Shown: positions 25,670-35,068, numbered from the stretch's first letter. The stretch is 64,000 nt of DNA from CAXXOK01 sp963664595 (GCA_963664595.2 CAXXOK010000004.1:124001-188000), one strand, 5' to 3'. A program made the numbers and translations. The notes: a model not told the origin generated them from the letters alone.

Positions 25670-26725
25670 ATGAAAAAAGTTCTCGCACTTGTCCTGACAC
25701 TCGCTCTGATCCTGTCTGTGGTCGGCACCGCCATGGCTGCCGGTAAAGTCGGCATTTCGATGCCCACGAAGAGCCTGCAGCGCTGGAATGAAGACGGCGA
25801 ATATCTGCAAGCACAGTTCGTGGCTGCCGGATATGAAGTCGAACTTCAGTATGCCGGTGACAACGATGTACCCACCCAGATTTCCCAGTTGGAAAACATG
25901 ATCCTCAACGGCTGCAATGTGCTGGTCATCACCGCCATTGAAGCCACCGCTCTGGGCAACGTGCTTGCCACCGCCAAGGAAATGGGCATCAAAGTTGTAT
26001 GCCATGACCGCATCATCATGGATACCGATGCCGTTGACTACTATGCCACCTTCGACAACTTCCAGGTCGGCGAAATCCAGGGACAGTATGTCGTGGATAC
26101 GCTCGGTCTTGCCGATGGCGCTGGCCCCTTCAACATCGAGTTCATCGCGGGCGACCCCGGCGACAACAACGCCACCTACTTCTTCAACGGCGCTATGAGC
26201 AAAGTACAGCCCTATCTGGACAACGGCCAGTTGATCTGCGTCAGCGGCCAGACCAGCTTTGACCAGGTTGCGACTCCCAAGTGGACGACCGCTACCGCCC
26301 AGGCCCGTATGGATGATATCATCGCGGCGAACTATTCCGGCGGCACGCCCCTGGATGTGGTTCTCTGCTCCAACGACTCCACCGCGCAGGGCGCTACCAA
26401 CGCGCTGGTCGCCGCCAGCTTTGAAGCGGGCGTAAACTTCCCGATCATCACCGGTCAGGATTGCGATATCGCGAGCGTGAAGAACATCATCAAGGGCCTC
26501 CAGTCCATGTCCATCTTCAAGGATACCCGCATCCTCGCGGCCCGCACGTGCACGATCGTCAACTCCCTCCTTGCCGGAGAAGAAGTTGAAACCAATAACG
26601 TGGTTAACAACAGAGTGTTCGATGTGCCCACCTTCTACTGCACACCGCTGTTTGCGGATGTCAACAACTATACGGAACTGCTGATTGACAGCGGCTACTA
26701 CACGGCTGAAGAGCTGGCCGACTAA
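25670..26725 (+). CDS. Sugar-binding protein, XylF/ChvE type
   Basis: Extracellular substrate-binding subunit, 351 residues. The signal peptide (M-KKVLALVLTLALILSVV, cleavage near AMA-AGK) has no lipobox cysteine. The mature protein has the periplasmic-binding fold with KVGISMPT at the start and conserved VLVITAIEA and GQDCDIASVK segments. It resembles the xylose or multiple-monosaccharide binding proteins. ATG at 25670 follows AAAAGGAG. It heads an operon with an ATPase and a permease of the same system. Location next to xylAB suggests xylose, which the sequence alone does not prove. Confidence 0.88.
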   Translation: MKKVLALVLTLALILSVVGTAMAAGKVGISMPTKSLQRWNEDGEYLQAQFVAAGYEVELQYAGDNDVPTQISQLENMILNGCNVLVITAIEATALGNVLATAKEMGIKVVCHDRIIMDTDAVDYYATFDNFQVGEIQGQYVVDTLGLADGAGPFNIEFIAGDPGDNNATYFFNGAMSKVQPYLDNGQLICVSGQTSFDQVATPKWTTATAQARMDDIIAANYSGGTPLDVVLCSNDSTAQGATNALVAASFEAGVNFPIITGQDCDIASVKNIIKGLQSMSIFKDTRILAARTCTIVNSLLAGEEVETNNVVNNRVFDVPTFYCTPLFADVNNYTELLIDSGYYTAEELAD

Positions 26726-26772
26726 TCTCCAGTCAATCGTACAACGATTCGAAATTGATTCGTCCGTGCGAC

Positions 26773-26801
26773 GGGGAGATGGCAAACCCTGCCATCTCCC
26801 C
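26773..26801 (+). promoter_or_regulatory. Hairpin between binding-protein and ATPase genes
   Basis: A perfect 12-bp stem (GGGGAGATGGCA and complement) around AACCC, no U-tract. Hairpins in this position commonly stabilise the abundant binding-protein message and limit read-through. Confidence 0.65.
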
Positions 26802-26826
26802 TTGCGGTAACTAAGGAGGACGCTTC

Positions 26827-28377
26827 ATGGCATCAACGATCCTTCGGATGGAAAACATCACCAAGCTTTTCCCCGGGGTTAGAGCGCTGGATAATGTCAA
26901 TATCGATATAACAGAAGGCGAGATCCATGCCGTTGTCGGTGAGAACGGTGCAGGGAAATCCACGCTGATGAACGTTTTGTCCGGCATCTATCCATACGGT
27001 TCCTATACAGGCGAAGTATATTATAAAGATGAGCTTTGCCAATTCAAAAACATCAAGGACAGCGAACACCGGGGCATCGCCATCATTCATCAGGAATTGG
27101 CTTTGGTCCCCAACCTGAGCATCGCGGAAAATATGTACTTGGGAAACGAACGGGAAAAGTCCGGAATCATCAATTGGGATCTTACCAACCAGCAAGCCTC
27201 CAAATATATGAGTATTGTGGGCTTACAGGAAAATCCCCGCGCGCTGATCAAGGATATCGGTATGGGCAAGCAACAGTTGGTGGAGATTGCCAAAGCGCTG
27301 GCCAAGGACGTCAAGCTGCTGATTCTGGATGAACCCACTTCGTCGCTCAATGAGAGCGATGTGAAAAAGCTGCTGAACCTATTGATTGAATTCAAGCAAA
27401 AGCGTGGAATCACGTCGATTCTGATATCGCACAAACTGAATGAGATCGAATACTGTGCCGACCGCATCACCATCATCCGCGATGGTAAATCCATCGAAAC
27501 GCTGGATAAGCAGGTGGACGAAATCACCGAAGCACGCATTATCAAGGGCATGGTCGGGCGGGAAATGACCAACCGTTTCCCTGCGCGTGTAAATACCGCC
27601 AGTAATAACATTGCTTTAGAAATCCGTAACTGGACGGTGTACCATCCCTTGTACACAGATAAAAAGGTCGTGGATAACGTCTCGATCAATATTCATCACG
27701 GCGAAATCGTTGGCATCGCCGGATTGATCGGCGCGGGGCGTACGGAACTGGCCATGTCGGTTTTTGGCAAATCATATGGGCAAAAAATATCCGGTGTAGT
27801 TTTAATCAACGGTGAACCGGTGCGGCTTTCCAATATCCCCCAGGCCATTCAGCATGGGCTTGCTTATGTGACTGAGGACCGTAAAGGGAACGGCCTGGTG
27901 ACTTCCAATTCCATAAAAAACAATCTTACGCTTTCGCGTATTGAATTCGTTTCAAATCGTGGCGTTATTGATAAGGATCTGGAAACGATCCACGCAAAGA
28001 AGCACAAGGAAAAGTTGGATATCAAAGCCCCTACGGTGGAGCAGCTCGTGGAAAACCTGAGCGGCGGCAACCAGCAAAAGGTTCTGTTAGGTAAATGGAT
28101 CTTCGCCCAGCCCGATATCCTGTTGTTGGATGAACCCACCCGGGGCGTGGATGTCGGCGCGAAGTATGAAATTTATCAGATCATGAATCAGTTGGCAGCG
28201 GAAGGCAAAGCGGTGCTTATGATTTCTTCCGAATTGCCGGAGCTTTTGGGAATGTGTGACCGGATCTATGTGATGAATGAAGGCAAGCTGATTGCCGAGT
28301 TCCCTCGGGAAGACGCTACACAAGAGGCAATTATGGGCTGCATTCTGCAGGCCAGCAAGGGAGGAATCAGCGCATGA
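26827..28377 (+). CDS. Sugar ABC transporter ATP-binding protein (XylG/MmsA type)
   Basis: A 516-residue double ATPase of the monosaccharide (CUT2) class. The first half has Walker A GENGAGKST and Walker B LLILDEPTSSL. The second has a degenerate P-loop (GLIGAGRTE), the signature LSGGNQQKV and Walker B LLLDEPTRGVDVG, the asymmetry normal in this class. The start follows TAAGGAGGACGCTTC. It overlaps the permease gene by 4 bases. Best guess is the multiple-monosaccharide/xylose subclass. Confidence 0.92.
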   Translation: MASTILRMENITKLFPGVRALDNVNIDITEGEIHAVVGENGAGKSTLMNVLSGIYPYGSYTGEVYYKDELCQFKNIKDSEHRGIAIIHQELALVPNLSIAENMYLGNEREKSGIINWDLTNQQASKYMSIVGLQENPRALIKDIGMGKQQLVEIAKALAKDVKLLILDEPTSSLNESDVKKLLNLLIEFKQKRGITSILISHKLNEIEYCADRITIIRDGKSIETLDKQVDEITEARIIKGMVGREMTNRFPARVNTASNNIALEIRNWTVYHPLYTDKKVVDNVSINIHHGEIVGIAGLIGAGRTELAMSVFGKSYGQKISGVVLINGEPVRLSNIPQAIQHGLAYVTEDRKGNGLVTSNSIKNNLTLSRIEFVSNRGVIDKDLETIHAKKHKEKLDIKAPTVEQLVENLSGGNQQKVLLGKWIFAQPDILLLDEPTRGVDVGAKYEIYQIMNQLAAEGKAVLMISSELPELLGMCDRIYVMNEGKLIAEFPREDATQEAIMGCILQASKGGISA

Positions 28378-29612
28378 GCAAGGTAATGACGAGCATCAAA
28401 ACCAATCTGAAGCAGTACACGATGATGCTGGCGCTGGCAGTAATCGTGTTAATGTTCCATATTCTAACCGGGGGAAAACTGCTGTTTCCCATGAATGTGT
28501 ACAACATTATCAATCAAAATGCCTATATTGTTATATTGGCTATTGGTATGCTGCTGTGTATACTGGGCAGTGGATCGATCGACCTTTCAATCGGTTCCGT
28601 CGTGGGTCTTGTAGGCGCTTGTGCGGGAACCTTCATCATGAAATGGAAATGGGACCCTTATCTGTCCATCCTGCTGTGCATGTGCGTTGGTATCCTCGTT
28701 GGGGTATGGCAGGGATTTTGGATTGCCTATGTAAAAATCCCCGCTTTTATCGTTACGTTGAGCGGCATGCTGGTGTTCCGCGGCGCTACGCTGATTATCC
28801 TGCAAGGCGGTAAAGCAATCCCCGTTTTCCCGGACGCGTACAAGCAGTTCTTCGTCGGCACGACGCCGGAATTCATCGGCGTGTGGAATGTTGCCGGTAT
28901 GAAAATATACCTGACATGCCTGCTGCTTGGCATCCTGATCGCTGCCATGTACTGCGTTGTACAGGTGCTTTCCAACCAGAGCAAAAAGCGAAAGGGATAT
29001 GAATACGCATCCAATGGTTCACTCATTACCCGTATGGTAATCATCTCCGTGATCGTTGTCTGGTTCTTCGGCCTGCTGGCACGTTACAAGGGCATTCCCG
29101 CCGTGTTGCTCCTGCTGGGCATCATTGCAGCCATTTATACCTTTGTCACCAATAAAACGGTCATCGGCCGCCATATCTACGCCATGGGCGGCAATGCCAA
29201 GGCGGCCAGGCTGTCCGGTGTGAATACCGAGCGGCTGATGTTTTTCAGCTATGTCAACATGGGCCTGCTGGCCGGTATCGCCGGTATGGTGTTCGCGGCC
29301 CGCTTGGACAGCGCCACCCCCATGGCAGGCGAGGGCTTTGAACTGGATGCCATCGGCGCCTGCTTTATCGGCGGCGCCAGTGCGTACGGCGGCATCGGTA
29401 CTGTCAGCGGTACGGTAATCGGCGCGTTGATTATGGGTATTCTCAACAACGGTATGAATATACTGGGTATGGATTCCAACGTGCAAAAGCTGGTCAAGGG
29501 CTTGGTGCTGCTGGCCGCCGTCGCGTTTGACGTCATTTCCCAGGGGCATGTCGCGCTGCCGTCCTTCCTGCGTTTTGGCAAGAACAAGCCAGAGCGAATT
29601 ACCGCGGGCTGA
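28374..29612 (+). CDS. Sugar ABC transporter permease (XylH/MmsB type)
   Basis: A 412-residue membrane protein with 10 or more hydrophobic helices. It has the CUT2 permease hallmarks GSGSIDLSIGSVVGL near residue 65 and a C-terminal GGASAYGGIGTVSGTVIGALIMG. The long loop between helices and overall length match the MmsB/GguB subgroup rather than RbsC. Single permease gene, so it would act as a homodimer. It is the last gene of the operon; a terminator-like hairpin follows about 130 bases on. Confidence 0.92.
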   Translation: MSKVMTSIKTNLKQYTMMLALAVIVLMFHILTGGKLLFPMNVYNIINQNAYIVILAIGMLLCILGSGSIDLSIGSVVGLVGACAGTFIMKWKWDPYLSILLCMCVGILVGVWQGFWIAYVKIPAFIVTLSGMLVFRGATLIILQGGKAIPVFPDAYKQFFVGTTPEFIGVWNVAGMKIYLTCLLLGILIAAMYCVVQVLSNQSKKRKGYEYASNGSLITRMVIISVIVVWFFGLLARYKGIPAVLLLLGIIAAIYTFVTNKTVIGRHIYAMGGNAKAARLSGVNTERLMFFSYVNMGLLAGIAGMVFAARLDSATPMAGEGFELDAIGACFIGGASAYGGIGTVSGTVIGALIMGILNNGMNILGMDSNVQKLVKGLVLLAAVAFDVISQGHVALPSFLRFGKNKPERITAG

Positions 29613-30065
29613 AGCAACCGGACACAGGCACGAAGGCGCCGTATTCACTGGTTATCGTACGGACTTGCCTTTCCAGTTATTCGCAATCAAAGCAAGGTTT
29701 CGGCTGCCGGTATGTTGTTTGGCAGACGGAGACATGAAATATTCTTCCATCCTTCCGTATCGCGGGATGGGAGAATTTTCTTATGAGCATACCCTTGGTC
29801 CCCACACTGCCATGCCCGCTCCGCTCCGGCAGAATGGGTATGACCAAACGCCCCGTGTGTGGTATACTGATGGGGTATGTAACCGCCGTAATACAAAGCT
29901 GTTTCATCTCCCGAAATCAACTGGAAAGTATATTCCGGATGCTGCGTATCCCCAATCCGGTGCGGCGTATGTACTGTTTACAAGATCCCCCGGCCGGCAC
30001 AGGGAATCAATCTCCTGCGCGAGGCTGTGGCCACAGTCTGAAAACAGCTGAAAGGAACCAACAAC
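29613..30065. other. Gap between the sugar transporter and the TraB-like gene
   Basis: Besides the hairpin at 29741-29776 I see no gene here. ORFs on both strands have unlikely composition. A TATACTGATGG at about 29870 may belong to a promoter for the next gene, without a clear -35. Confidence 0.4.
29741..29776 (+). terminator. Sugar transporter operon terminator
   Basis: ATTCTTCCATCC pairs with GGATGGGAGAAT (one G-T) around a 12-base loop, followed by TTTCTTAT. It lies 128 bases after the permease stop. Confidence 0.65.
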
Positions 30066-31220
30066 ATGGACCCAAACGTAACAGTTCTCACTTATCAGGA
30101 TAAAGAAATTTTGTTGATCGGCACCGCGCATGTATCCCAGGAAAGCGCTGCGTTGGTAAAAAAAGTCATCGAGGAAGAACGCCCCGACAGCGTCTGCATA
30201 GAGCTGGACAACGACCGGTACCAGACCATCCAGAATCCCAAGGCATGGGAAAGCACCGATGTGATCAAGGTAATCAAATCCAAAAAGGTCGGGTTTCTGC
30301 TCGCCAACCTTGCGCTGGGCGCTTATCAGAAGCGGATTGCCAAAAAGCTGAACGTCTCCGTCGGCGGCGAAATGCTGCAGGGCATTCAAAGCGCAAAGGA
30401 TATCGGAGCCACACTGGTGCTGGCCGACCGCAGCCTGCAAACCACGTTTCTGCGCATCTGGCGCATGCTGAACCTGTGGGAAAAGGCGAAGCTGATCTTC
30501 AGCATTTTTCTCTCCTCCAGCGACGATACCGAAATCACCGATGAAGATTTGCAGGAAATGCTCAAGTCGGATATTCTGGAAGGCCTTCTGGCGGACATGC
30601 GCAAGCAATATCCCAAGATCGGGGATATTCTCATCACCGAACGGGATCAGCATTTGGCCGCAAAAATCAAGGAAGCGCCCGGTAAGAAAATCGTTGCCGT
30701 TCTCGGCGGCGCGCATGTGCCGGGCGTGAAAGAAGAAATCTTCCGCACGCAGGATTTGAAGCGTATCACCACCGTTCCCCCGAAAAAACCGTATGCCAAG
30801 ATCTTCGGCTGGATACTGTCCGCCGCCATCATCGGCCTGATTGTCTACGGGTTTACCACCAACACACAGACGGGACTGCGGCAATTGTCCTCCTGGGTGC
30901 TGTGGAACGGCGGGCTTGCGGCGTTGTTTGTATCACTTGCGTTTGCCCATCCGCTGAGCATTCTCACGGCCCTGATCGCGGCCCCCATCACCTCCCTTAA
31001 CCCCATGCTTGCCTGCGGCTGGTTTGCCGGGCTGGTACAAGCCACCGTTAAAAAGCCCGCTGTGCAGGATGTGCTCAACGTGCAAAAGGATATCACCAGT
31101 CTGAAGGGTTTTTACAACAACAAGTTTTTAAAAGCGCTGATGGTCGTCATTCTGGGCAATATCGGCAGCAGCCTGGGAACCTATATCGCCGGAATTGATA
31201 TCATCAAGAGCTTATTTTAG
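30066..31220 (+). CDS. TraB/PrgY-like membrane protein
   Basis: A 384-residue protein. The N-terminal TraB domain (about 1-235) has the family motif GTAHVSQESAALV near residue 20, a conserved IELDNDRYQ and AVLGGAHVPG. Three or four transmembrane helices follow after residue 245. TraB/PrgY homologues are thought to be metal-dependent proteases or inhibitors of peptide signals. In bacteria like this the role is unknown. It stands alone, preceded by a 450-base gap. Confidence 0.85.
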   Translation: MDPNVTVLTYQDKEILLIGTAHVSQESAALVKKVIEEERPDSVCIELDNDRYQTIQNPKAWESTDVIKVIKSKKVGFLLANLALGAYQKRIAKKLNVSVGGEMLQGIQSAKDIGATLVLADRSLQTTFLRIWRMLNLWEKAKLIFSIFLSSSDDTEITDEDLQEMLKSDILEGLLADMRKQYPKIGDILITERDQHLAAKIKEAPGKKIVAVLGGAHVPGVKEEIFRTQDLKRITTVPPKKPYAKIFGWILSAAIIGLIVYGFTTNTQTGLRQLSSWVLWNGGLAALFVSLAFAHPLSILTALIAAPITSLNPMLACGWFAGLVQATVKKPAVQDVLNVQKDITSLKGFYNNKFLKALMVVILGNIGSSLGTYIAGIDIIKSLF

Positions 31221-31311
31221 GAAACGCGATAGTACCTTCTTCCCGATCCCCATACGAAAATAATAGAATGAAGCACCGGATCGATAATCTGATCCCGCCA
31301 TAAAAACCGAA

Positions 31312-31344
31312 AAGGAGAGCTGCCGTTGAACAGGCAGCCTCCTT
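31312..31344. terminator. Hairpin between converging genes, probable terminator
   Basis: AAGGAGAGCTGCC pairs with GGCAGCCTCCTT (one bulge) around an 8-base loop, between the TraB-like gene and the oppositely oriented HTH gene. U-tract weak. Confidence 0.5.
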
Positions 31345-31400
31345 GCTATATTGGTATTATAAGGCATCTACTTCCAGTATCCCAACAGCTGACGGGCCTC

Positions 31401-31622
31401 CTATGCTTCCCCTTGCCCGTTATCACGATATTCCAGCAGATCACCCGGCTGGCAGCCAAGCACATCACACAGGGCATTAAGCGTGGAAAAGCGGATTGCG
31501 CTGATTTTCCCCGTTTTGATACGGGACAGGTTCACGTTCGCTACACCCACACGCTCGCTGAGCTCCTGCAGGGATATTTTCCGGTCGGCCATCACGCGGT
31601 CCAGCCGCAGAACAATCGACAT
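31401..31622 (-). CDS. Small XRE-type HTH regulator (YozG-like)
   Basis: A 73-residue Cro/C1-type helix-turn-helix protein. The helices ISLQELSERVGVANVNLSRIKTG and FSTLNALCDVLGC cover nearly the whole length, so it is DNA-binding only. It follows the DUF2975 gene by 9 bases. HTH-DUF2975 pairs are common in Firmicutes, and the membrane partner may influence the regulator. Target unknown. Confidence 0.85.
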   Translation of the reverse strand: MSIVLRLDRVMADRKISLQELSERVGVANVNLSRIKTGKISAIRFSTLNALCDVLGCQPGDLLEYRDNGQGEA

Positions 31623-31631
31623 TTCCTCACC

Positions 31632-32150
31632 TCACAGTGTTTCGTCCACTTGAGTCTGCAATAGTGCGCCGTACTCAAAGATCATCGCAAACGCATAGAT
31701 TACCAGGGCGACCACCACGCCCAGGATGGTATTCTGTACCCCGATGATGACCCCAAGCAAGACTGCGAACACTTTCATCGGCTTTGCCGCCTCGGCCGTA
31801 AACGGGTCTTTGCTTTCCAGGATGTGCGTAAACAGCCCTGTAATCTTTTTCAGCATGACCTGTGACAGGATAAAGCCCAGCAATTGCGCAAATAAGTCCA
31901 CCCGCATGGAAGCGATCTGATCCGTATTCTCCGAATCCACAATGTCCACACCGAGCAGAACCCGCACCGGAATGGTGGCATAAACCTTCGTATTGCCGAA
32001 GCTGAAAATCGGCTGATCGGAACCAACCCAGGTGGAAATCAGCATGAATACCGTAACGCCGATCACGACATAGAGTATGATGCGGGTAACCTTTGCAAGC
32101 ACCAGAATGACTTTACTCTGTTTTATAATTTTCTGTGTAATCGAATCCAT
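31632..32150 (-). CDS. DUF2975 membrane protein
   Basis: A 172-residue protein with four predicted transmembrane helices (near residues 16-36, 79-97, 126-146 and 149-160) and an external loop after the first. Similarity is to DUF2975, whose members sit next to small HTH regulators, as here. ATG at 32150 is chosen for GGAGGGG about 6 bases upstream; an upstream in-frame ATG is weaker. The function is unknown. Confidence 0.8.
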   Translation of the reverse strand: MDSITQKIIKQSKVILVLAKVTRIILYVVIGVTVFMLISTWVGSDQPIFSFGNTKVYATIPVRVLLGVDIVDSENTDQIASMRVDLFAQLLGFILSQVMLKKITGLFTHILESKDPFTAEAAKPMKVFAVLLGVIIGVQNTILGVVVALVIYAFAMIFEYGALLQTQVDETL

Positions 32151-32355
32151 AGTGAACCCCTCCATTGTTGCTGTCTCCCTGGACAAAATGGAGTATACAA
32201 TATGGTTATACGTTTGTCAACTATTTATTTATGTTAATCGTTAATTTTTATATCCTATTCGTTGCATTCATAGAATCCTGATCAACGCCGCGCCGTATAG
32301 CTTGCGATATCTGTCCCAGTTGATCCGCTATCCTTCGCAGGCCATAAAGACATAA

Positions 32356-32584
32356 AAACCGGCTTTCCGCCGGTTTCAGCCTGTCAAAGAACCTCTTCGG
32401 GTCGTTATCGCCGCTCGCCTCATTGCGCCTTCGGCGCTGTTCGCTCGCTTACCCCTTTGTTGTAACGCAAGCCTTTGGGGTTCCACCCCAATCCCCGGCA
32501 AGGGTTTCACCCCTGCACCCTGACCAGGACTTTCAGCTCTGGACCCTTCTGTTTTGACTGCCTGTAACCGGCTTCCCGCCGGTT
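32356..32584 (+). repeat. Dispersed repeat family 2, copy 2, bracketed by hairpins
   Basis: About 165 bases (32385-32545) match the copy at 11690. The core contains AACCTCTTCGGGTCGTTATC and GGCGCTGTTCGCTC, then GGGGTTCCACCCC and GGGTTTCACCCCTGCACCC. It is bracketed by two near-identical terminator-like hairpins, 32356-32376 (AAACCGGC/GCCGGTTT) and 32566-32584 (AACCGGC/GCCGGTT), in direct orientation. The rest of the gap (32151-32355) holds no gene, apart from AT-rich sequence suited to the DUF2975 promoter. Confidence 0.65.
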
Positions 32585-32603
32585 TTATGTCTATACGCTC
32601 AGA

Positions 32604-33572
32604 TTACTCATCCACAACGGGGTCTGCATGTTCTCCGTTCAAATACCGCTCAATAATAAACCTTGGGCGGTGTTTGGTCTCGTTATAAATTTTCCCGATA
32701 TACTCGCCGATAACACCCAGGCAGAACAGCTGAATGCCGCCGATCATCCAGATGGAAGCCAGGGTGCTGGTCCAGCCGATCACAGCTTTGCCCGCAATCC
32801 ACGAGATCAGCGTGTAAACGAGCATCAGCATCGAGATGATCAAAATCACTACGCCAAGCGTTGTGATCATCCGCAGCGGCTTCACTGAAAAGCTGGTAAT
32901 ACCGTCAATGGCAAACGCGAGCATTTTTTTAAACGGGTACTTGCTTTCCCCCGCAAAGCGCTCGCTCCGGTCGTAATATACGGCGCCCGACTGATATCCC
33001 ACCAGCGGGGCCAACCCTCGTAAAAACAGGTTGACTTCCCGAAACGAGGCCAGCCCCTCCAGCGCGCGGCGGCTCATCAACCGGTAATCCGCGTGGTTGT
33101 ACATAATGTCCACACCAAGGTTCTTCATCAGCTGATAGAAGAGCAGCGCGGTCCGGCGCTTGAAAAACGTATCGGTGTCGCGCTTGTTCCGCACGCCATA
33201 CACCACATCGCAGCCCTTCTGGTATTCCGCCAGGAACTTGTCGATAGCGTTGATATCATCCTGCAGATCCGCATCCATGGAAATGCTCACGTCACAATGC
33301 TTGCGCGCCGTCATCAGCCCGGCGAGCAGCGCGTTTTGGTGGCCGCGGTTGCGGCTTAATCTCAGCCCTTCAAACAGCGGGTTTTTTTCATGCAGCGCTT
33401 CGATAATCTCCCATGTTTTATCCTTGCTGCCGTCATCGACAAACAGCACGCGGCTGTCCGCCCCGCAGCGGCCGTCGGCTGTCAGCTCCTGCATTTTTTC
33501 AGCAAGCCGCTTTGCGGTTTCGGGCAGAACCAGTTCCTCATTGTAGCAAGGAACCACTATCATCAGTTTCAA
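32604..33572 (-). CDS. Family 2 glycosyltransferase with two C-terminal membrane helices
   Basis: A 322-residue GtrB/DPM1-like enzyme. The GT-A domain has VPCYNEE, LFVDDGSKDKT and the metal-binding SMDADLQDD. Two membrane helices follow near residues 232-258 and 270-292. Relatives move a sugar from a nucleotide donor to undecaprenyl phosphate on the inner face of the membrane, for later decoration of wall polymers. The start is TTG at 33572, 9 bases after GAGGG. It is the last gene of the polA-led operon, 17 bases after the caspase-like gene. Confidence 0.88.
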   Translation of the reverse strand: MKLMIVVPCYNEELVLPETAKRLAEKMQELTADGRCGADSRVLFVDDGSKDKTWEIIEALHEKNPLFEGLRLSRNRGHQNALLAGLMTARKHCDVSISMDADLQDDINAIDKFLAEYQKGCDVVYGVRNKRDTDTFFKRRTALLFYQLMKNLGVDIMYNHADYRLMSRRALEGLASFREVNLFLRGLAPLVGYQSGAVYYDRSERFAGESKYPFKKMLAFAIDGITSFSVKPLRMITTLGVVILIISMLMLVYTLISWIAGKAVIGWTSTLASIWMIGGIQLFCLGVIGEYIGKIYNETKHRPRFIIERYLNGEHADPVVDE

Positions 33573-33589
33573 CGCCTGTTTCCCTCTTT

Positions 33590-35068
33590 CTATCGTGTGA
33601 TATCAATCTCATGGCTTTCGGATGAAAACGACGAATCTCCCATCCATGCTTCCACACGGACGCGGTATTTTCCTGCGGGCACAAGGCTGCCGTCCGCTGT
33701 GCAACCATTCCAGTAATAACAGCTGCCCGCCGGCCATATGCCCAGCGGCCGGGTGGAGCTGCGGTAGCAGATCCGTTTCACCGTCTTCCCGTCCCCGTCC
33801 GCCACCGTTACGCTCAATGCGCAAGGCAGGGAATGCTGTACAAAGATCGGCAGCTCCGTACTATCCGACAGCCAAAAGGATTTGGGCGTCTGCACGCTCA
33901 GCAGCAGGTTACCGGCTGTAGGCGTTACGGTGATCACATGCCCCGTTTGCAGCATCAGGACATCGTCCTCCAGAGACAGCACCTGCACCAGCACATAGCC
34001 GTACAGGTCGTCCCCGTTCTGGCTGAGCGCGATTTGCCGCACCTTTCGCCCCGGCATCACGCCCCCCGCCAGATCTCCAAACGCTGTAAACCGCTCCACG
34101 TCGTCATAAAGCAGCTCGGCTTCGTCAAACTGCCAGCGGCCCTCGCGGAAATACACAATCTGATACGCAACCCGCACAGGCCGGACCACCGTAAAGGTGA
34201 GCGTCAGCGCATCCTCCGCCCGCATCACATCGTCCGAAAACACCACGTCCATGATCGGCGCGCGCGCCTCGGCGCTTTCCGCTTCAGGATCGTAGGTAAA
34301 TATCACCGTGTCATCCTCCTGGGGATACAGCTGCGGTGTGGAGGCCCCATGGTTTTGCAGCAGGTAGCGGTGCAACTCCGTAAGCGTTACCTCGCCGTCA
34401 CGGTTCAAATCAGCAGGATAACGCCACCGGGCGCTTAACCCTTGTGCCAAAATCTGGGTAAAGTAGAACGATCCCTGCGCGATATCGGCCTGCCCGTTCC
34501 AATACCAGCTTTCCTCCATCGCGCCGGAGCTTGTGAGCACCTTGTACTGCGCAGAGCGAAACGCAACCGTTTCCGGCTGCACGCGCATTCCCTTGCCGAT
34601 AAACGCGCCGGAATAGCAGGCGTCCAGGAAAATCACCTTGGTTCCCCGGATACCGCCCAACAACGCTTCCAGCGATTCGGCCGACAGCGCTTCCTCGGTC
34701 TGCCCGTCGCTGAGCAGCAGCACAGCGACGCCGTTCTCATCGTACTCCCCATGAGTGGAAAGATACAGGTAGCTCACATCCTGATCTCCTGCATCCTGAA
34801 ACGCTTCGCGGATGTATTCTCCCAGCGCCTGTACGGAGGCGACCGGCTGCTGGGGGATAATTACTTTTTCGAAAATTGTCGTGCCGCCCGTCAGCGCCGA
34901 AGCCAGCAGCTGTACATTGTTGGCCGAGGAATAATCGGTATTTTCCATTGATAAAAAAGTATCCACGCTGACCAGCAGTGCCCGGTTTTGCCTCGGGCAA
35001 TCCCCGACAGCCGCCGCCGGGGACAAGCATAGCATGCCGGTGATCAGTACCCACGCGATGGTCCGCAT
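33590..35068 (-). CDS. Secreted caspase-like protease with EF-hand loop and FlgD-like C-terminal domain
   Basis: A 492-residue exported protein: signal peptide with cleavage near AAA-VGD (residue 21), then a caspase/metacaspase (C14-type) domain with the dyad H106 (YLSTHGEY) and C151 (FLDACYSG). Asp149 before the cysteine is the position linked with Arg/Lys specificity in metacaspases. At 220-231, DLNRDGEVTLTE is a complete EF-hand/dockerin-type calcium loop (D, N, D, E and E at positions 1, 3, 5, 7, 12). The C-terminal half is beta-rich and ends in a FlgD-like module (YYWNGCTADGSLVPAGKYRV). No membrane anchor. It lies between a CHAP amidase and a glycosyltransferase. Calcium control is inferred, as in plant metacaspases. 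Confidence 0.85.
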   Translation of the reverse strand: MRTIAWVLITGMLCLSPAAAVGDCPRQNRALLVSVDTFLSMENTDYSSANNVQLLASALTGGTTIFEKVIIPQQPVASVQALGEYIREAFQDAGDQDVSYLYLSTHGEYDENGVAVLLLSDGQTEEALSAESLEALLGGIRGTKVIFLDACYSGAFIGKGMRVQPETVAFRSAQYKVLTSSGAMEESWYWNGQADIAQGSFYFTQILAQGLSARWRYPADLNRDGEVTLTELHRYLLQNHGASTPQLYPQEDDTVIFTYDPEAESAEARAPIMDVVFSDDVMRAEDALTLTFTVVRPVRVAYQIVYFREGRWQFDEAELLYDDVERFTAFGDLAGGVMPGRKVRQIALSQNGDDLYGYVLVQVLSLEDDVLMLQTGHVITVTPTAGNLLLSVQTPKSFWLSDSTELPIFVQHSLPCALSVTVADGDGKTVKRICYRSSTRPLGIWPAGSCYYWNGCTADGSLVPAGKYRVRVEAWMGDSSFSSESHEIDITR

